From Niebla homalea (Eukaryota; Ascomycota; Lecanoromycetes; Lecanorales; Ramalinaceae), in contig JAHGAU010000002.1 in the NCBI GenBank assembly GCA_019925105.1, positions 1,674,001-1,738,000 on the forward strand: a DNA stretch of 64,000 nt, written 5' to 3'. Below, in pieces: positions 50,200 to 63,200 of this stretch; the stretch's first letter is position 1; each line of letters begins with the position of its first letter. A model generated the notes under the pieces. The model saw only the letters and a program-made list of their open reading frames with translations, searched no databases and was not told the DNA's origin. Made by a program: the position numbers and the translations under genes.

Positions 50200-53000
50200 T
50201 AACCAGAATAAATAAGTAAATTACTTAATATAAAAGCCGATTAAAGATTAAATATTATTATAATTAACTTAAGTATAATAAGCGAATTATAAATAAAGGA
50301 AAAGCCTTTAAAATTATTTAAAATTAACTATTTAAATATATTAATAATAAATAAAGATTATATATTACTTTATATATAAATTATATTTAATATTTAAGTC
50401 GTAAAAATAATTAAATTAATATAAGTATTTATAATATTAAAAAATAATTTAAATTATAATATTTTATTTAAACTCTTATAATTAAAGTTAATTACGGTTA
50501 ACTTTAAGATTTAAATAAAGATATTAAAGATTAAGGATATTACTTATAGAGAAAATATTTAATTACTTAAACCTTAAATACGCCCGTTAAATAAAATATA
50601 TTAAAAGTTAATATATAAGAAATTATATTTTAAAAATATAATAATATTAAAAGAAGAAATTAAATTAAATTTATTTAAATATAAAAATAATAAAAAAAGC
50701 TTAAAAATTAAATTAAAAAAAAAAATTAAAATTAATAAACTATAAGAAAAAAAGAAGTTTAAAGAATAAGGTTAACTTTAAAAACGTATATTCTAATAAT
50801 TAATTAATAAAAAAAGAAAATATATTTATATACTTAAGGAAAAGAGGGAGTATATAAAAGATAATCGGAGTAAATAAGGGAAAACTAAAAGTAAATTAAA
50901 GTAATAAGACGGGATAAAAGAAATAAATTAAATAAAAAGTAAATAAAAATAATTAAGTAAAGATTTAAAAGAATCGGAAGGGATAAAACGATAATAAGAA
51001 TACTTAAAAGATAATAAAGAAGCTCGGAAGTATTAAAGAGATAATACGGGAGTTAAGGAAGATATATTAAAGAATTTAATTAATAATTTAAAACTAAAAA
51101 TAAATTTTATTTTATATTAATAATAGCTTACGGAATAAAAACGGAAAATAATTAAATTTATAAATTTAATATTTAATAAAATAAATAAAAAAATAATATA
51201 ATATTTAAAATTATTATTAATTACATAAGATAACGTTAAACGGTATAAAAAATATATAATATATAAAGAAGAAGCGATATTAATTAAATTAATAATACTT
51301 ATAATAATAAAAACGGACGATTATATATATTAAAAAAATAATAAATAACTTAAAGAAATTAATAAGGAAAAGAAAAAAGTTATATATTAAAATAATATAA
51401 AAAAAAAGATAAAATAAATAAAAAGTAAAAATAATAAGAATTATTTACTTACTATAGAAAGTATAATCTTAAAAATTAAATAACCCAATAACTTAATAAC
51501 TTATTAAGGATTACCAGAATATAAATATAATATTTATTAAGTCTATTTAAGATACGTATATAAAGTAACGGATAAGTTAACTTTAAAACTATAAAATAAA
51601 AAAGTAAATATTAAAATAAAGTTATTTTAAGTTATATTCTTAATAAATAAAAAAATAATAAAAAGAAAAATTAATACTTTAAAGTTATACGAAAAATTAT
51701 AAGTATAAGTAAAGGAAAAAGGTATTATATTAAGGGATATTATCCTAAATAATTAAGTACGGCTTAAAATACTTTAAGTATTATAAATATATAAAAATAT
51801 AAGTATAAAAGAATTATATAAAATTTTAATAACGGATTTATTCTTATATAAAATAATATTAAGATTAAAGATTAAGTTATATAAAGTTACTATTAAAAGG
51901 TTATTAAATAATAAGAAGTAATAACTTAAAACAATCATATAATAAGGAATTAAGTTAAATATATATAAAAAATATATTTAAGTAAATAAACGAATAAGTA
52001 TATAGAATATATTCTTTATATTTATAAAGAAAAAAGGTAAAGTTAAATTATAATTTATATTTAATTATTACTTTATATATAAAGTATTACTTACGTTTTA
52101 TATAAAATTAATAGAAAAAGTATATAGTTTATTAAGAATTTTATTATATAAAACTTTTTTTTAAATAAATATAAAGTATAAATATTAAATAATAAAAGTA
52201 TATTTTAATAACCGATATTATTTTACTTTTAATATATTAAGTATTAAATAGCTATAACCTATAAGGATATTTTAAAAAATATATATATCCTTATTTATCT
52301 TTATTAAACTTATAAATATTATATTAAAAGCTATCCTTAAATTAAATTCGGAGTTATTTTTCCTTATTCTTAAAAGGGAATATAACCTTATTAACTTAAT
52401 TTTTTATTTTAATAATATCATTGAGGTATACGGGATATAAAAAAAATAATTTATTTTCTTAAAAAAAAAAAATTTCCTTCAATTTTATAATTAAAGTTAA
52501 AGTTATTATTTAATAAGTTAAAAATTAATATAATAAAAATTAAAATACTTAAAGAAAATTATAAGTTAAAAAAACGTATATAAATTAAATTTAAAAAGTA
52601 TAAAAAGATACTTAATTAACCTATATTTTAAAATATAAAAGATATTAAAGGATTCTTAGGTATTATTAATATAATAAAAAAATAAATTAAGGGCTTTATA
52701 AAGATAATTCATTTATTTATACGTTTAACCGGAAATATAAAATAAAAATAAAAAGAGTTAAAAGATATATTATTTTAACTTATATAAAATATAATAATAA
52801 GGACTAAAACTTTATTTAAATAAGACTTAAAAATGCCAGTTTATATATATACCGATACCTTAAAATACGGAGCCGGATATTATATTACTTAAGTTTAAAA
52901 CGGTTATACCGTCTTACTTATTTATAATTTATATATAATAAATAAAACGGAACGTAATTACGATATTTATAAGTGAAAATTAATAATAATTATTAAATTT
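50200..53000 (+). pseudogene. G2 protease, reverse transcriptase and RNase H relic
   Basis: The RT catalytic box reads YFNN at 52,405-52,416 followed by IIE, fitting Y-L-DD-II. About 240 bp downstream comes KDIKGFLGIIN near 52,640-52,670, the FLG-x-x-N segment common to gypsy elements, then IRLTGN. RNase H is marked by IYIYTDTLKYGAGYYIT near 52,843-52,890 (the TDAS-x-x-GAG motif) and by TERNYDIYK near 52,946-52,972 (the ERNY-x-x-x-x-K/E segment). The protease is expected near 50.2-50.6 kb but no DTG/DSG could be read. Catalytic Asp-to-Asn changes make the product inactive. Confidence 0.85.
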
Positions 53001-53779
53001 AAAAAAAGTTCTTTTATATATTAAATATGAAAGAAGTTTTAATTATATATATAGATTATAAGCTATTTATAGGGTTTATAAATATAGACTATTATAAAGA
53101 TATCTTTATAAGGTAAACGGGTAAGTTAAAAAGGTTATATATTAAAATTAAATATATTAAAAAAGAAATTAATAAAGCTATAGATAATTTATTAACGGTA
53201 TTATTTAATAACCCAGATTACGTACTTAATAAGGTAATAAAGAAAATAGCCCTTAAAATATAGAAAAATAAAAATAATATAATATAGTTCTAAAAGAATA
53301 ATAAAGAAGGATATTACGTTATATTAAAGGAGCTTTTTAAGGAAATAAAGAAAAACAGAATTAACGTTTATAATAATGTATGAATTATAATATAATAATT
53401 AAAGGGCTAATTAACTTAAGACGTAAAGGGAAAGTTAACGGGGAAAAGCATAAATAAAAAGAAGAAAGTAGATATAGGAGAATTATAGCTATAAAGGATA
53501 ATTAATAATAAGCCGGTAAAAACTTATAATATAAGATTAAATAATAATTACGAGATAAAACGTATATAAATTAACTACGAGCCTATAAAAGTATTAGAAT
53601 TTAAGGAACTACTTTATTATAAAGATAACAATTAATATATTAATATTATTAACTACATTAAAATAAAAGTAAAGTTAAAGGAGAAAGATATGGTTTAATA
53701 AGTTAAATTTAATAAGTAGCTTATAAATTATAAATTTAATTTAATTTAACTATAAATAAGTTATTTTATTAATACGGGA

Positions 53780-55000
53780 AGTATTAAACGGTATATTTAA
53801 TAAAAAAAGAGATAATATAAGTACTTAAAGAAGTCCATAATAATATAGGATACTTCTTATTAAAAATTATATTGGAGAAACTATAGTATTATTATTAATA
53901 GCCGGATATAATAAAGGATATTATAAAATACGTATAAGGGTACCTGGCTTATATAAAGTAGGTATACGGAAGCCGTATAGTTTTACTAAATCCAATTAAG
54001 GTAAAGATACCCTTTAATTTATTTAAGGCGGACTTTATTAATCCTTTTAAATAAGTATAAAAGGGTCTTTAATACGTTTTTAATATAATAGATTATTTCT
54101 TATGATTTATATAATTATTTTATACCGCGTTAATTAAAGTAAAAGACGTAATCGTTACGTTAAAAGAATATATAAATTATTATTTAAAACCCGTTATAAT
54201 ATATATAAATATTAAGAAAATATTTATAAGTAAAAGGATAAGAAGCTTCCTTTAATTATAAAATATTTAATTTATCTTTATATTAAGCGTAACGTATAAA
54301 ATAATAAGTATAATAAAATTTAATAATTAGATTTAATAAAACGTAATAAAGAAAACGTAAATTTAATAGAAATATAATTAAATATAAGTAAAAAGATTAA
54401 TAATATTAAGTATTAATTTAAAATATATTAAATATTTAAAGTACGTTTTTATTAATATCCTCTTTAAAATCGAGCTGGATATAATATATAAACGGAATAT
54501 AATTAAATTAAAAGTTAAAATACATATTATAAAAAGAATAATACCGCCTTTAAAAGAAGCAATATATAAAGCCGTTTAAGGATTTATAATAGACCAAGTA
54601 AGTATTAAGGGGGAGTTATAAGAGAAATTAAATATAATAAAAAACCGATAAAAGAAACGTTATAATAAGGGAATATAAGGTTAAAACCCGCTAAAAGAAG
54701 GGTAATTAATTATGCGATAAAATCCTACCCTTAATCTTGGAAAACTTAAGCCCCGTTAAGTTAGATTATTTATCGTTAAAAGCTTTATAAAAGAGCATAA
54801 AGTTTTATATATATTAAAAAGGATAAATAGCATTCTTATATTTAACTTATTTTATAAGGATTATCTTAAAGTATTTATACCGTATATCGGGTATTTTAAA
54901 CCCTTTAATAAGCTAAAATTAAAAATAATAAAAAGAATTAAAATCCGGCGGGCATAAATAAGGAACGCCTTAATCCTTTAGAAACCGTTATAATTATAGA
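53780..55000 (+). pseudogene. G2 integrase relic
   Basis: The HHCC zinc-binding region starts with VLKEVHNNIGY near 53,822-53,855, followed by the PDIIKDIIKYV segment and a pair of relic Cys positions near 53.95 kb. The first catalytic Asp is intact in ADFINPF (GAC at 54,031-54,033). The second lies in IYINIKKIFI, with Asn at about 54,208-54,210. The region then runs through a C-terminal part with HLKVFI-like residues (near 54.86 kb) before the purine tract. No chromodomain was recognised. Confidence 0.82.
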
Positions 55001-55118
55001 TAATACGATCCAAAAAAAAAGAAATATATATAAGTAATATAACGCCGTTTCCTTTATATTTTTATTTTATTTATTTTTATATTTTAATATATTAGAAATC
55101 CCAAGAAAATACGGATTT

Positions 55119-55154
55119 AAAAAAAAAAAAAAAAAGGGGGGGGAAGAAAAGGAA
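55119..55154 (+). promoter_or_regulatory. 36-base purine run, possible polypurine tract of G2
   Basis: Seventeen A, eight G and a mixed purine end follow the integrase relic. A polypurine tract is expected just before a 3' LTR. The sequence after it (AATAAATATTTATTTTAATA) has no partner upstream that I could find, so the call is tentative. Confidence 0.45.
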
Positions 55155-58100
55155 TAAATATTTATTTTAATAAACGTAGTTAAAAACGAAAAATCAAAAA
55201 AGAAGGGAAGTAAAAGTATAATAAAAATTCGGAGGAAATAAGTATAAATAAGGGGATATTAAGTTTTTAACCTTTTATTTATAGTCTTTTATTTATTATA
55301 TTATAAGCTATAAAATAATAAAATTATAAAAAGTTATAATTATTTATAATTAAAAATATTTCCTTAAAAAGAAAGAAAAAGCATATTAAAAACAATATAT
55401 AAATAGAAATATAATTAAACATTAAGGTTATATATTTAAAAATTTATTTAAAAGGACGTTTTTTTTACGGATTATAAATTTAAATATTAAACTTATTATA
55501 AATATTACGTTAAGAATATAGGTAAAATATACCGTTAATATAAATATAAAAACCATTTTAAATAATAGGTAATTAAGGCCTTAATTACGCCTTTAAAATG
55601 GATAATTAAATCTAAGATTAACCTTTATTACGGTAATTACGGGGCATAAGACCGTATTAATTATCTTACCTTGGGAGCGGAGGCGGGAACGGAATAGGAA
55701 AACCGGTATATATATAAGGACGTAATTTAAAATGAAAATAACCCGTTATTAAGGAAGCGACTTAACGGATAAGCTTAATAACGTAACTGAAAAAGTTAAT
55801 AAAATAACCCGAAGATTAATTAAGGCTTTAATCCGAGGATAATTATATATATATCCTTTTAATAAAGTATATATTAAGATTAAGATTATAATAATACTTA
55901 TAATAATTATAATCCGGAGTTAAAGTTAAACAATATAAATTAAGTATAATAAGCTTAAGAATAATCCAAAATATAGGGTTTATTAAGGTCGGCGATATAA
56001 AGTTAAAAAGGGATATAGATTTTTCTTTAAAATATAACTATATTACCCGCGGAAATAACTTTAAATAAAAACGGTTAAAGAATCGTATTTAAGTTAAAGA
56101 CTTTAAAGGCTATCATATATACGGGGATAGAGTAAAAGGAAAAGCTTATTAAGGAAAAGATATTAATAGAAATACGGGTAAAAGCTACTATATACGTATA
56201 ATATAAATAGCGGATTTAAAAGGAGGAAAAATTAATATAAGAATTTAAATAAACTTATTATTTAAATAGAGAATTAATTAATAATTACTTTATATATAAG
56301 AGGGAGAAGTAACTTATTAAAATTAAAGCCGATAAAACTTAAATTAGAGATATCCTTAATTAAGTTTAGGTCGGGTAAACGGTATTATTTTTTCTTAAAT
56401 AACCGTTTACGAGACTTAATCGAAAAATTAATCCTTAAAGGGGACGGGTTATATTTTATATAAACTTTATTACGTTAAGCGGGCTTATATAACCGGGATA
56501 ATCCTATAATTCCGGTAAGGCCGGATTAACGTATTAATAAAAGGATTACTTAAGTTAATAAGTAAAAAATAAACGATATAAATAATTAAATTAATTAAGC
56601 GGATAAAGACGGTAAATAATAATTAAGCGGGGATTATTAAGGTAAATAAATAATAAAATTAAATAATTAAAATTTAAAAGTAAACTATAATAATAACGGA
56701 TAAGTATTAAAAGTAAAAGATATAATAAGAGATATCTATTAAAGTTATAATTATTAAGTTAATTTTAAACTATAATTAACTATAAAACGTATATAACCTT
56801 TTATATTAAATTTACGATTAATATTAAGATTAAATAATATATAACGTATTAAAGAAAAAGTATTAACTTAAATTATATTTTAATACTAAAAATCTATAAA
56901 AAAGAATTAACGATAATCAATTAAAAAGTAAATTAATTTATATATATTTAAATAAAAACTATAATCGCCCGGCCGGTACTTAAAAATATAATTTAAATAA
57001 GTGTTATTTAATAAACCTTTAATATAACGGTAATTAATAAAAATAAAACAATAATTACTATTAATTTGTTTATACCGGATATATACCTAAGCATTTTTAT
57101 ATATATAAGAGGCGTAAACTTAAATATATACCGTAAGAAGCTCCTAAAAGTAAAAAAATTAAAATAAGTTAAGGTTACGAAAAACCGACGGATATAGCTT
57201 TAAATAAACTATTTAATTAATATTTAAATAAACCTTAATAATAATAAAGATATATTTATTTAATTTAACGAAGTTAATAATTAAAGTATATTTTTTAAAA
57301 TATAGGGATATAATAGGGGTAATTTTAATTAATATAATTTAAATTAAAAATTCCGAAAAGACTATAAAGAAATTAATATAAATATAAAATAAATAACCGA
57401 TATTAAGGTTAAGAATTTATATATATTTTTAAAAGGATAATTAATAATTAAGTATAAGATTAAGTTAAATTCAGGATAAGTTAATTAAAGTATAAAAAAA
57501 GTTAAAAATTAAAAAAGTTAAAAAAGTAAAAGAATTTAAAGAAATAAGAAAAAATGAAAAAAGTAAATAAGTAAAAAGGATAAAGTAAACGGTTACGCGG
57601 TACGATCATTAAGTAAGTAAATAATTAAACGTTACCTTTAACGTCTTATTTATTAACGGAACCGGTTAAGACGGAACTTAATAAATATAATAAGCAATAT
57701 TATTACGTTTAAAAGGAACCCCTTTTAATATGCCTTTTAAATATATCTTTATCGGGACGATTATACGTAGCCCGTTAAGAGAACGCGGGAATATAATTAT
57801 TTATATATAAAAATAACTTTAAAAGTACTTAATATACCGATTAATTAAGGGAAAAATATATAAATAAATAAAAGTAAATATTAAGAATTAGAATAAGGAG
57901 TATGCCTTTAGTAAATATTATTAAGCGTAGTATTAAGCGTTAAAGGAGTTTATATAAAGGCTAGAGGGTTATTTAAAACTAATAGATAACCTATTTATTA
58001 TTATTTTTCTTTCTTTTATTTTCTTAAGTAATAATATATAAGTAGTAATAACCGTAATAAACTATTACCCCTTTAATTACTCTTTTAAGACTAATATAAT

Positions 58101-58999
58101 AAACCGATAAAGAGATAGTATTAATAAATAAGTATAAGTTAAATAATTATATATAATATTATCTTAAATATATTAACGAAGAGAAATATTAAAATTTATA
58201 AAATAAAATTTAAATAAAGCTTATTTAAACGATTAAGCCTTCTTAAGACGTACTTAAAGTTACATAATAAACTTACTTAAAATATACTTAATAATAACGG
58301 GATTAAAAGAAACATTAAAAGTATATAAATAGAGGAATAAATTAAAGAATAATTAATTATAAAGTCCGATCCTTATAGGGGGCAATATTTATAATCTTTT
58401 AATAAGCGGAATAAAATACGTTATACTTTTATATAAATTAAGCGTATTATACTTAAGGAAGATATAAATATAAATAACTTAAGCTTTAAGATAAATAAAC
58501 GTAAAGTACTAAGGTTACCGTTATTAATAAGTTAAAATAATAAAACCAGGGGTTACCCTTAAGAAAATTAAGTTTTAATATACTTATTTATTATTATTAA
58601 ATAAGATCTAAGAATAAGGCTATAAAAAAAATAAGTAAATATATATACGATCGGCGTTAAAGGATAAGAATTATTTATTAACGGTACGCAATATTAAAGG
58701 GGCAATTTTATTATAAAAGGAGTAAAGATAAGTTATTACCGCGTTAATACTTTTCTGATTTTTATATTTATAATAATTTAAATTATTAAAAGGATATTAT
58801 AAGCGGTATATATTTAATTAAAATATATATAAATAAATATAATATAATTTAAAGTATAATAATATTAAAAGTAATATTTTATTATAAAGGGAACTAAAAA
58901 AAGGGAGAATATAAAAAATATTAAACTTATAGATAAATATATAAAGGAAGGGAAATATTAAAAAAGTTAATTAAGGGTAAAATCAATTTATATATACTT
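55155..58999 (+). other. Unassigned same-sense tract between G2 and a 3' LTR
   Basis: About 3.85 kb of RIP-degraded DNA, purine-rich on the plus strand as G2 is, with local patches of readable sequence. One example is 55,600-55,730, where a stretch reads LTLGAEAGTE and then ENRYIYKD. I recognise no RT, integrase or gag motif. It ends in a polypurine tract and an LTR. It could be an extra coding region of G2, the body of another element that lost its pol, or an unrelated repeat. Confidence 0.45.
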
Positions 59000-59012
59000 G
59001 GAAAAAAAAGGG
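59000..59012 (+). promoter_or_regulatory. Polypurine tract before LTR
   Basis: GGAAAAAAAAGGG immediately precedes the LTR start at 59013. This is the expected plus-strand primer site and shows that the LTR is a 3' LTR in plus orientation. Confidence 0.7.
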
Positions 59013-59169
59013 TATAACGGATTATTATAGTAAGCAACCTATACCTCATTAACTTGTATAGGGGCTGCGGCCCATCTTTAATTACACTTTATGGCTACCT
59101 GCTATTTCATCACTTTTGTTCTTTTATCTCTTCCTATCTTTTCTGAGTATAAAAATGATAATTCTAACA
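59013..59169 (+). repeat. 3' LTR of an unidentified LTR element (157 bp)
   Basis: It begins TATAACGG (probably TGTAACGG before RIP) and ends ATTCTAACA. The outer right part keeps GC and CpA steps ('ctgcggccc', 'atggctacctgc'), matching the edge-sparing seen in other LTRs. No second copy is in the window. The base pairs after it read GTAAA; a matching GTAAA before a 5' LTR was not found, so the owner is unknown. Confidence 0.65.
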
Positions 59170-59733
59170 GTAAAGATTATTATAAATAAAATTAAAGAAG
59201 CCAATAATAAGTAAACTTTTATATTTTAAGCCTTTTAAGCGGACGGAAAAATATTCTATAAGGATTCCTATATACTTACCGGAAATATTTTAAACTTAAA
59301 CTATAAATATATTAAAAAACATATTATAAGGAACGCTTTCTTATCCTTATTACGGTAGAATTTACCGGATAATAAATATTGAATCTAAAGGTAAGCATTA
59401 ATAAAATATTAAGGGTCTAAGGTCGGATACGTTAATCAATTAATTTATATACAACGTTGAACTTTATTTAAAATATCTCTTAATTTATACTTTTTATTAT
59501 TATTATAATAAATACTTATAATTTAAAATAAGTACGTAAATCTCGGTTAAAATCTAGAAAACTATATTAATCGACTTATTAATTATCGTCGATCGTAAAG
59601 TATAGAGCGTTTACCTTTAATAGTCCTAAATGTAACGTTTATTAAGTAAACTCTATAAAGTCTTTTATACTTATTTTATTAAATTAATTCTCCGGATAGT
59701 TTAACTTAATAGATTTACGATTTAATATATACG
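59170..59733. other. RIP-degraded DNA, unassigned
   Basis: AT-rich sequence between the LTR and the MITE target site. It keeps some GC words but has no open frame or repeat. It probably continues at 60,212, since the MITE interrupts one sequence. Confidence 0.45.
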
Positions 59734-59741
59734 TTTATATT

Positions 59742-60203
59742 TACTCCCCCAACCGGGACGGTATGGGACGGGATTTGATTATGGCCTTCCCATACCGGCC
59801 GGTACGGTATAAGGGTACTTCCAGTTCCCGTACCGTCCCTATCCTGCCGGTATGGGACCGGGAAATGCCAAGATCCCGGTGGCAAAAATATTATCTTTAA
59901 ATAAGGTAATTTTTATTTATTTTTAATATAAAATTTACTATTTTTATTATTAAGCGAGCCGCTAAGCCTATTTAGGAGAAACATTCACTTCCAATATCGA
60001 ATTTTTGGATCTTTTTTCTATTAATTTTGGTATATTATATACTATAAATAGTAAAACGGTATCTTGGCATTTCCCGGTCCCGTACCGGTCCTATACCGTT
60101 GCCACCGGTACGGGATAAAGATACCCTTTCCCTATCCCGTACCGGTCCCGTACCTATCCCGTACCTATCCCGCGGGATTAATCCCGTACCGGTTGGGGGA
60201 GTA
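59742..60203. mobile_element. hAT-like MITE 2 (462 bp)
   Basis: The element is flanked by the perfect 8-bp target duplication TTTATATT (59734-59741 and 60204-60211), the length made by hAT transposases. The ends are inverted: TACTCCCCCAACCGG at the left, CCGGTTGGGGGAGTA at the right. The arms extend inward as an imperfect palindrome, including ccgggaaatgccaagat near 59,868 and its complement near 60,062. Between are many copies of GGTACGGGAC/CCCGTACC-type motifs, the kind of subterminal repeat that hAT transposases bind. The AT-rich centre has no coding frame. It is not RIP-mutated. It shares TACTCC ends and GGGACGGGAT words with MITE 1 at 36507. Confidence 0.9.
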
Positions 60204-60211
60204 TTTATATT

Positions 60212-63200
60212 TTTATTAACTTAATTATTAAGGTATATAATTTATACTTTATAAGTTTAGTTTTTCCTTCTTATTGGTATAATAACGTTACTTTAAATAA
60301 TAATCTTTTATATTGGCTCCAGGAAATTATGAAAAAGTTTAAGAAAAAGTTTAAAAAGCATTACTTATCTTAATCTATTTATTACGGTTAAGCATTACTA
60401 TATTACTTCTAAAGTTACCGTAATATAGTTAATAATTATAGATAAATATAAACCTTATTAATGTTTACCGCGGGTATAAGATTAAACCCTTTAAAGTATT
60501 AAAGTAAATACTTACCTCCTTATAAATCGCTCTTATTTTAAACGCTTTCTAATTTTACTTAAGCATATTATTTAATATTTAAAGTAAAACGTTTATCTAT
60601 TTATAAATTATATGAACCTTAGCCCCTTTTAACTAAATATCTTCCAACCTTATTATATTATTATAAGTAAAGTCCTCGAAATAAAATAAAAATATCTTTA
60701 CTACCTTATTACCTTTAATCGTTATTAAATAATAATCCGGTATATTATTACTTACGATAAAGGTTAAATTGACTTAATTAAGCTTTAAGAATTTATAATA
60801 ATAAATATTCGCCTATTTAAGATACCGTTTCCTTTTTAGTAACGTTTAATTCTATTAATTAATCTTAAATAATAAGTTATTAATTAAGATTAATAACTTT
60901 CTTTTTAAAGTATTTAACGTTATTTTTTAACTTTTAAGTTTTATTAAGGCGTTTAAGTTTATCATAAAGAGTTTCTTTAATTTAATGAGGAAGGATCTTT
61001 TATATTCGCTAGAAAGTTATAACGGTTTATATTTTAAATTTAATAAGTATCCGATTTACGTAATTTATTTACTATTTATAATTAATATAACTTTTTAAGA
61101 GAATAAAAATTATAGGAGAATTAAAATGAATTTTTCCATTTTTAAAGCCATTAATAATTACTTTAAGCGCCTTTAATATCCATAAATTAAATATTATTAG
61201 AAGTTTTAATTATTATTCTTTAAGCTTTAATGTTATAGAAAACGTAAGTTTAAAAGAAAACCTTTTATTTTTTCTTTAACGCTTATTATATTTTATCCTA
61301 AGGTCGGTAATTAAGGGAAGTTATTGCCCCTTTAAATATAAATAAACGACCTTTATTATTAAGAGTTAAAACCAATAAATCCCTATTCTTAAAGCGAATA
61401 CGTTAAATAACCTTTATATTATTACCCGAGGATTCCACTTATTTAAGGTATTTTACCCGTTAATTTTAATAACGGTTTTTTTCCGGTCGCGTAAAAAACG
61501 TTATAACTCTTAATTATTGTATTACGTAATATAATAGTATTACGTTAATATTAAAAGATTTCCCTTACTATTTACGTAAAAAGAATAATAAGTTTTATTT
61601 ATTATAAAGTCGTTTTAAAGATCTTATTAAAGAGAACGATTATTTAAGGTAGAAATTAACCTATTATAAAAATACTCGGGAAGTATTAATATAATTTTAT
61701 ATTTCTATCCGATATAACCGATAATCGTATTAAGAAATAAAAGTAGCCCTTAATAAAGCGTTAAAGGGCGTAACGATATTAGAATAGAAACTAATAGATT
61801 ATTAAGTAGGTTATATTAATAACGGAAGTAAGGAGGAACAATTTTTTTAAGCATAATTCTATATAGTATTAGTTATAGAAGGTAATTTAAGGTAATTAAG
61901 CCGCTTTCCATAATAATTGCTGAATCTTTACTTTATATCTTTAATATATAACGTATTTCCCTTAAAATATAATATTCCTTTCTGAGTATTTACGTCGACG
62001 ATACCGCGTTTTTACGATACTTTAACTAAAAGCTTATATATATTTAATACTTAAGTTTTTATTATTATATTAAGGTTAAATTAATCTTAAATATAATTTT
62101 AAACGTTAATTTATAAGGCAATTAAGTTATAAATTACCCCGGTTATATATATAGTTTTAAAGTAAGTAAAAGGTTAATACGGATAATAATGAAACTAAAT
62201 ATTATTAATTTTATAGCGGTACCCTAAGTAGGCCCCTTATTATATTGAAGTTTAAATTTAAGTTAAAGCATATTATACTAAAATATAAACTTAAATTTAA
62301 GTAAATATTTAAACGGGATTTTATAATAAATATTTAAATATTAAGATCCTTAACGAGTAAGCTTATAATAAGTAAACTTCTTAAACTTCCTTTAATTATT
62401 ATATATCTATATTCCGTTAAAGGAAGTTCGTTTATCTCTGATTTACTATTAAGACTTATATAGATATAATAAAGAATTAATTAGACTTATACGTTTATAA
62501 GTACTAATTATATCTTTATAATTTTCTTTAAATTTAGATTTTCTACGTATTTATTAAAATAGGTAATAAAGATAATAACGTTAATTAATGAAGATAATAT
62601 TAACGTAAATCTACGTAAAATAAATAACGCTTAATAGGATAGTAATATGGATTATATTTAATTAAATAGCACTGCTTAATAATAAAAAGGACGTTATAAA
62701 TCATAAGTAACTATAGATTTATAATATGGATTCTCGCGGGATTTAAAAATGATTTATAATATTAAATACGGCCGTTTATTCGAAAAAGCGTTTAATTATA
62801 ATAGAATATATTTACCGTATATTTAATACGTAGTATCGGTCCTAAAATTAATATAATATATAAGGGTAGGTATAAATTAATACGTTCAATATAAAAGGCT
62901 TAATTATATTATTCTTTAATATAGTAACGTTAACCTCGGTATCGGTTATAATAATCTTACGCCTATAATTTAAACGACTTAAATAAGCTAGACTTCAGTT
63001 AAACGATTTTATTATTATTATGGCCTTAATAAGTTAACGTAGCTTTACCGGGTTAAGTTAATAGTTTAATAGGTCTTTTAATTAAGTTAAAGTAGTATTA
63101 TTATTATTATTAATAAGCTTAAATTTACCCTAAAGCTCCTAAAATTAAATCGTATAAATAAGGCCGGCTATTATTAGAATGTCTTAAAATTAATAAACGT

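Larger units (their letters stand above)
47652..55154 (+). mobile_element. G2: RIP-degraded Ty3/gypsy element, gag-pol body
   Basis: A purine-rich plus strand carries decayed gag, protease, RT, RNase H and integrase in Ty3/gypsy order. Zinc-knuckle and catalytic relics fix frame and strand. A 36-base uninterrupted purine run (55119-55154: A17, G8, then mixed) follows the end of the integrase by about 150 bp and could be the polypurine tract. I could not find a matching pair of LTRs. The alternative 3' end is the polypurine tract and LTR at 59000-59169. TRIM2 sits at the upstream border. Confidence 0.75.

Noticed and set aside
55119..55154. Purine run read as a LINE poly-A tail
   Set aside because: It contains a block of eight G and lies just after a gypsy integrase, so a polypurine tract or chance run is more likely; the LINE family here ends in ATCA units.
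59742..60203. TA duplication with CTCCCCC termini (Stowaway-like)
   Set aside because: An 8-bp perfect duplication TTTATATT is found one base further out, with TACTCCCCC termini, which is better support for a hAT-type element.
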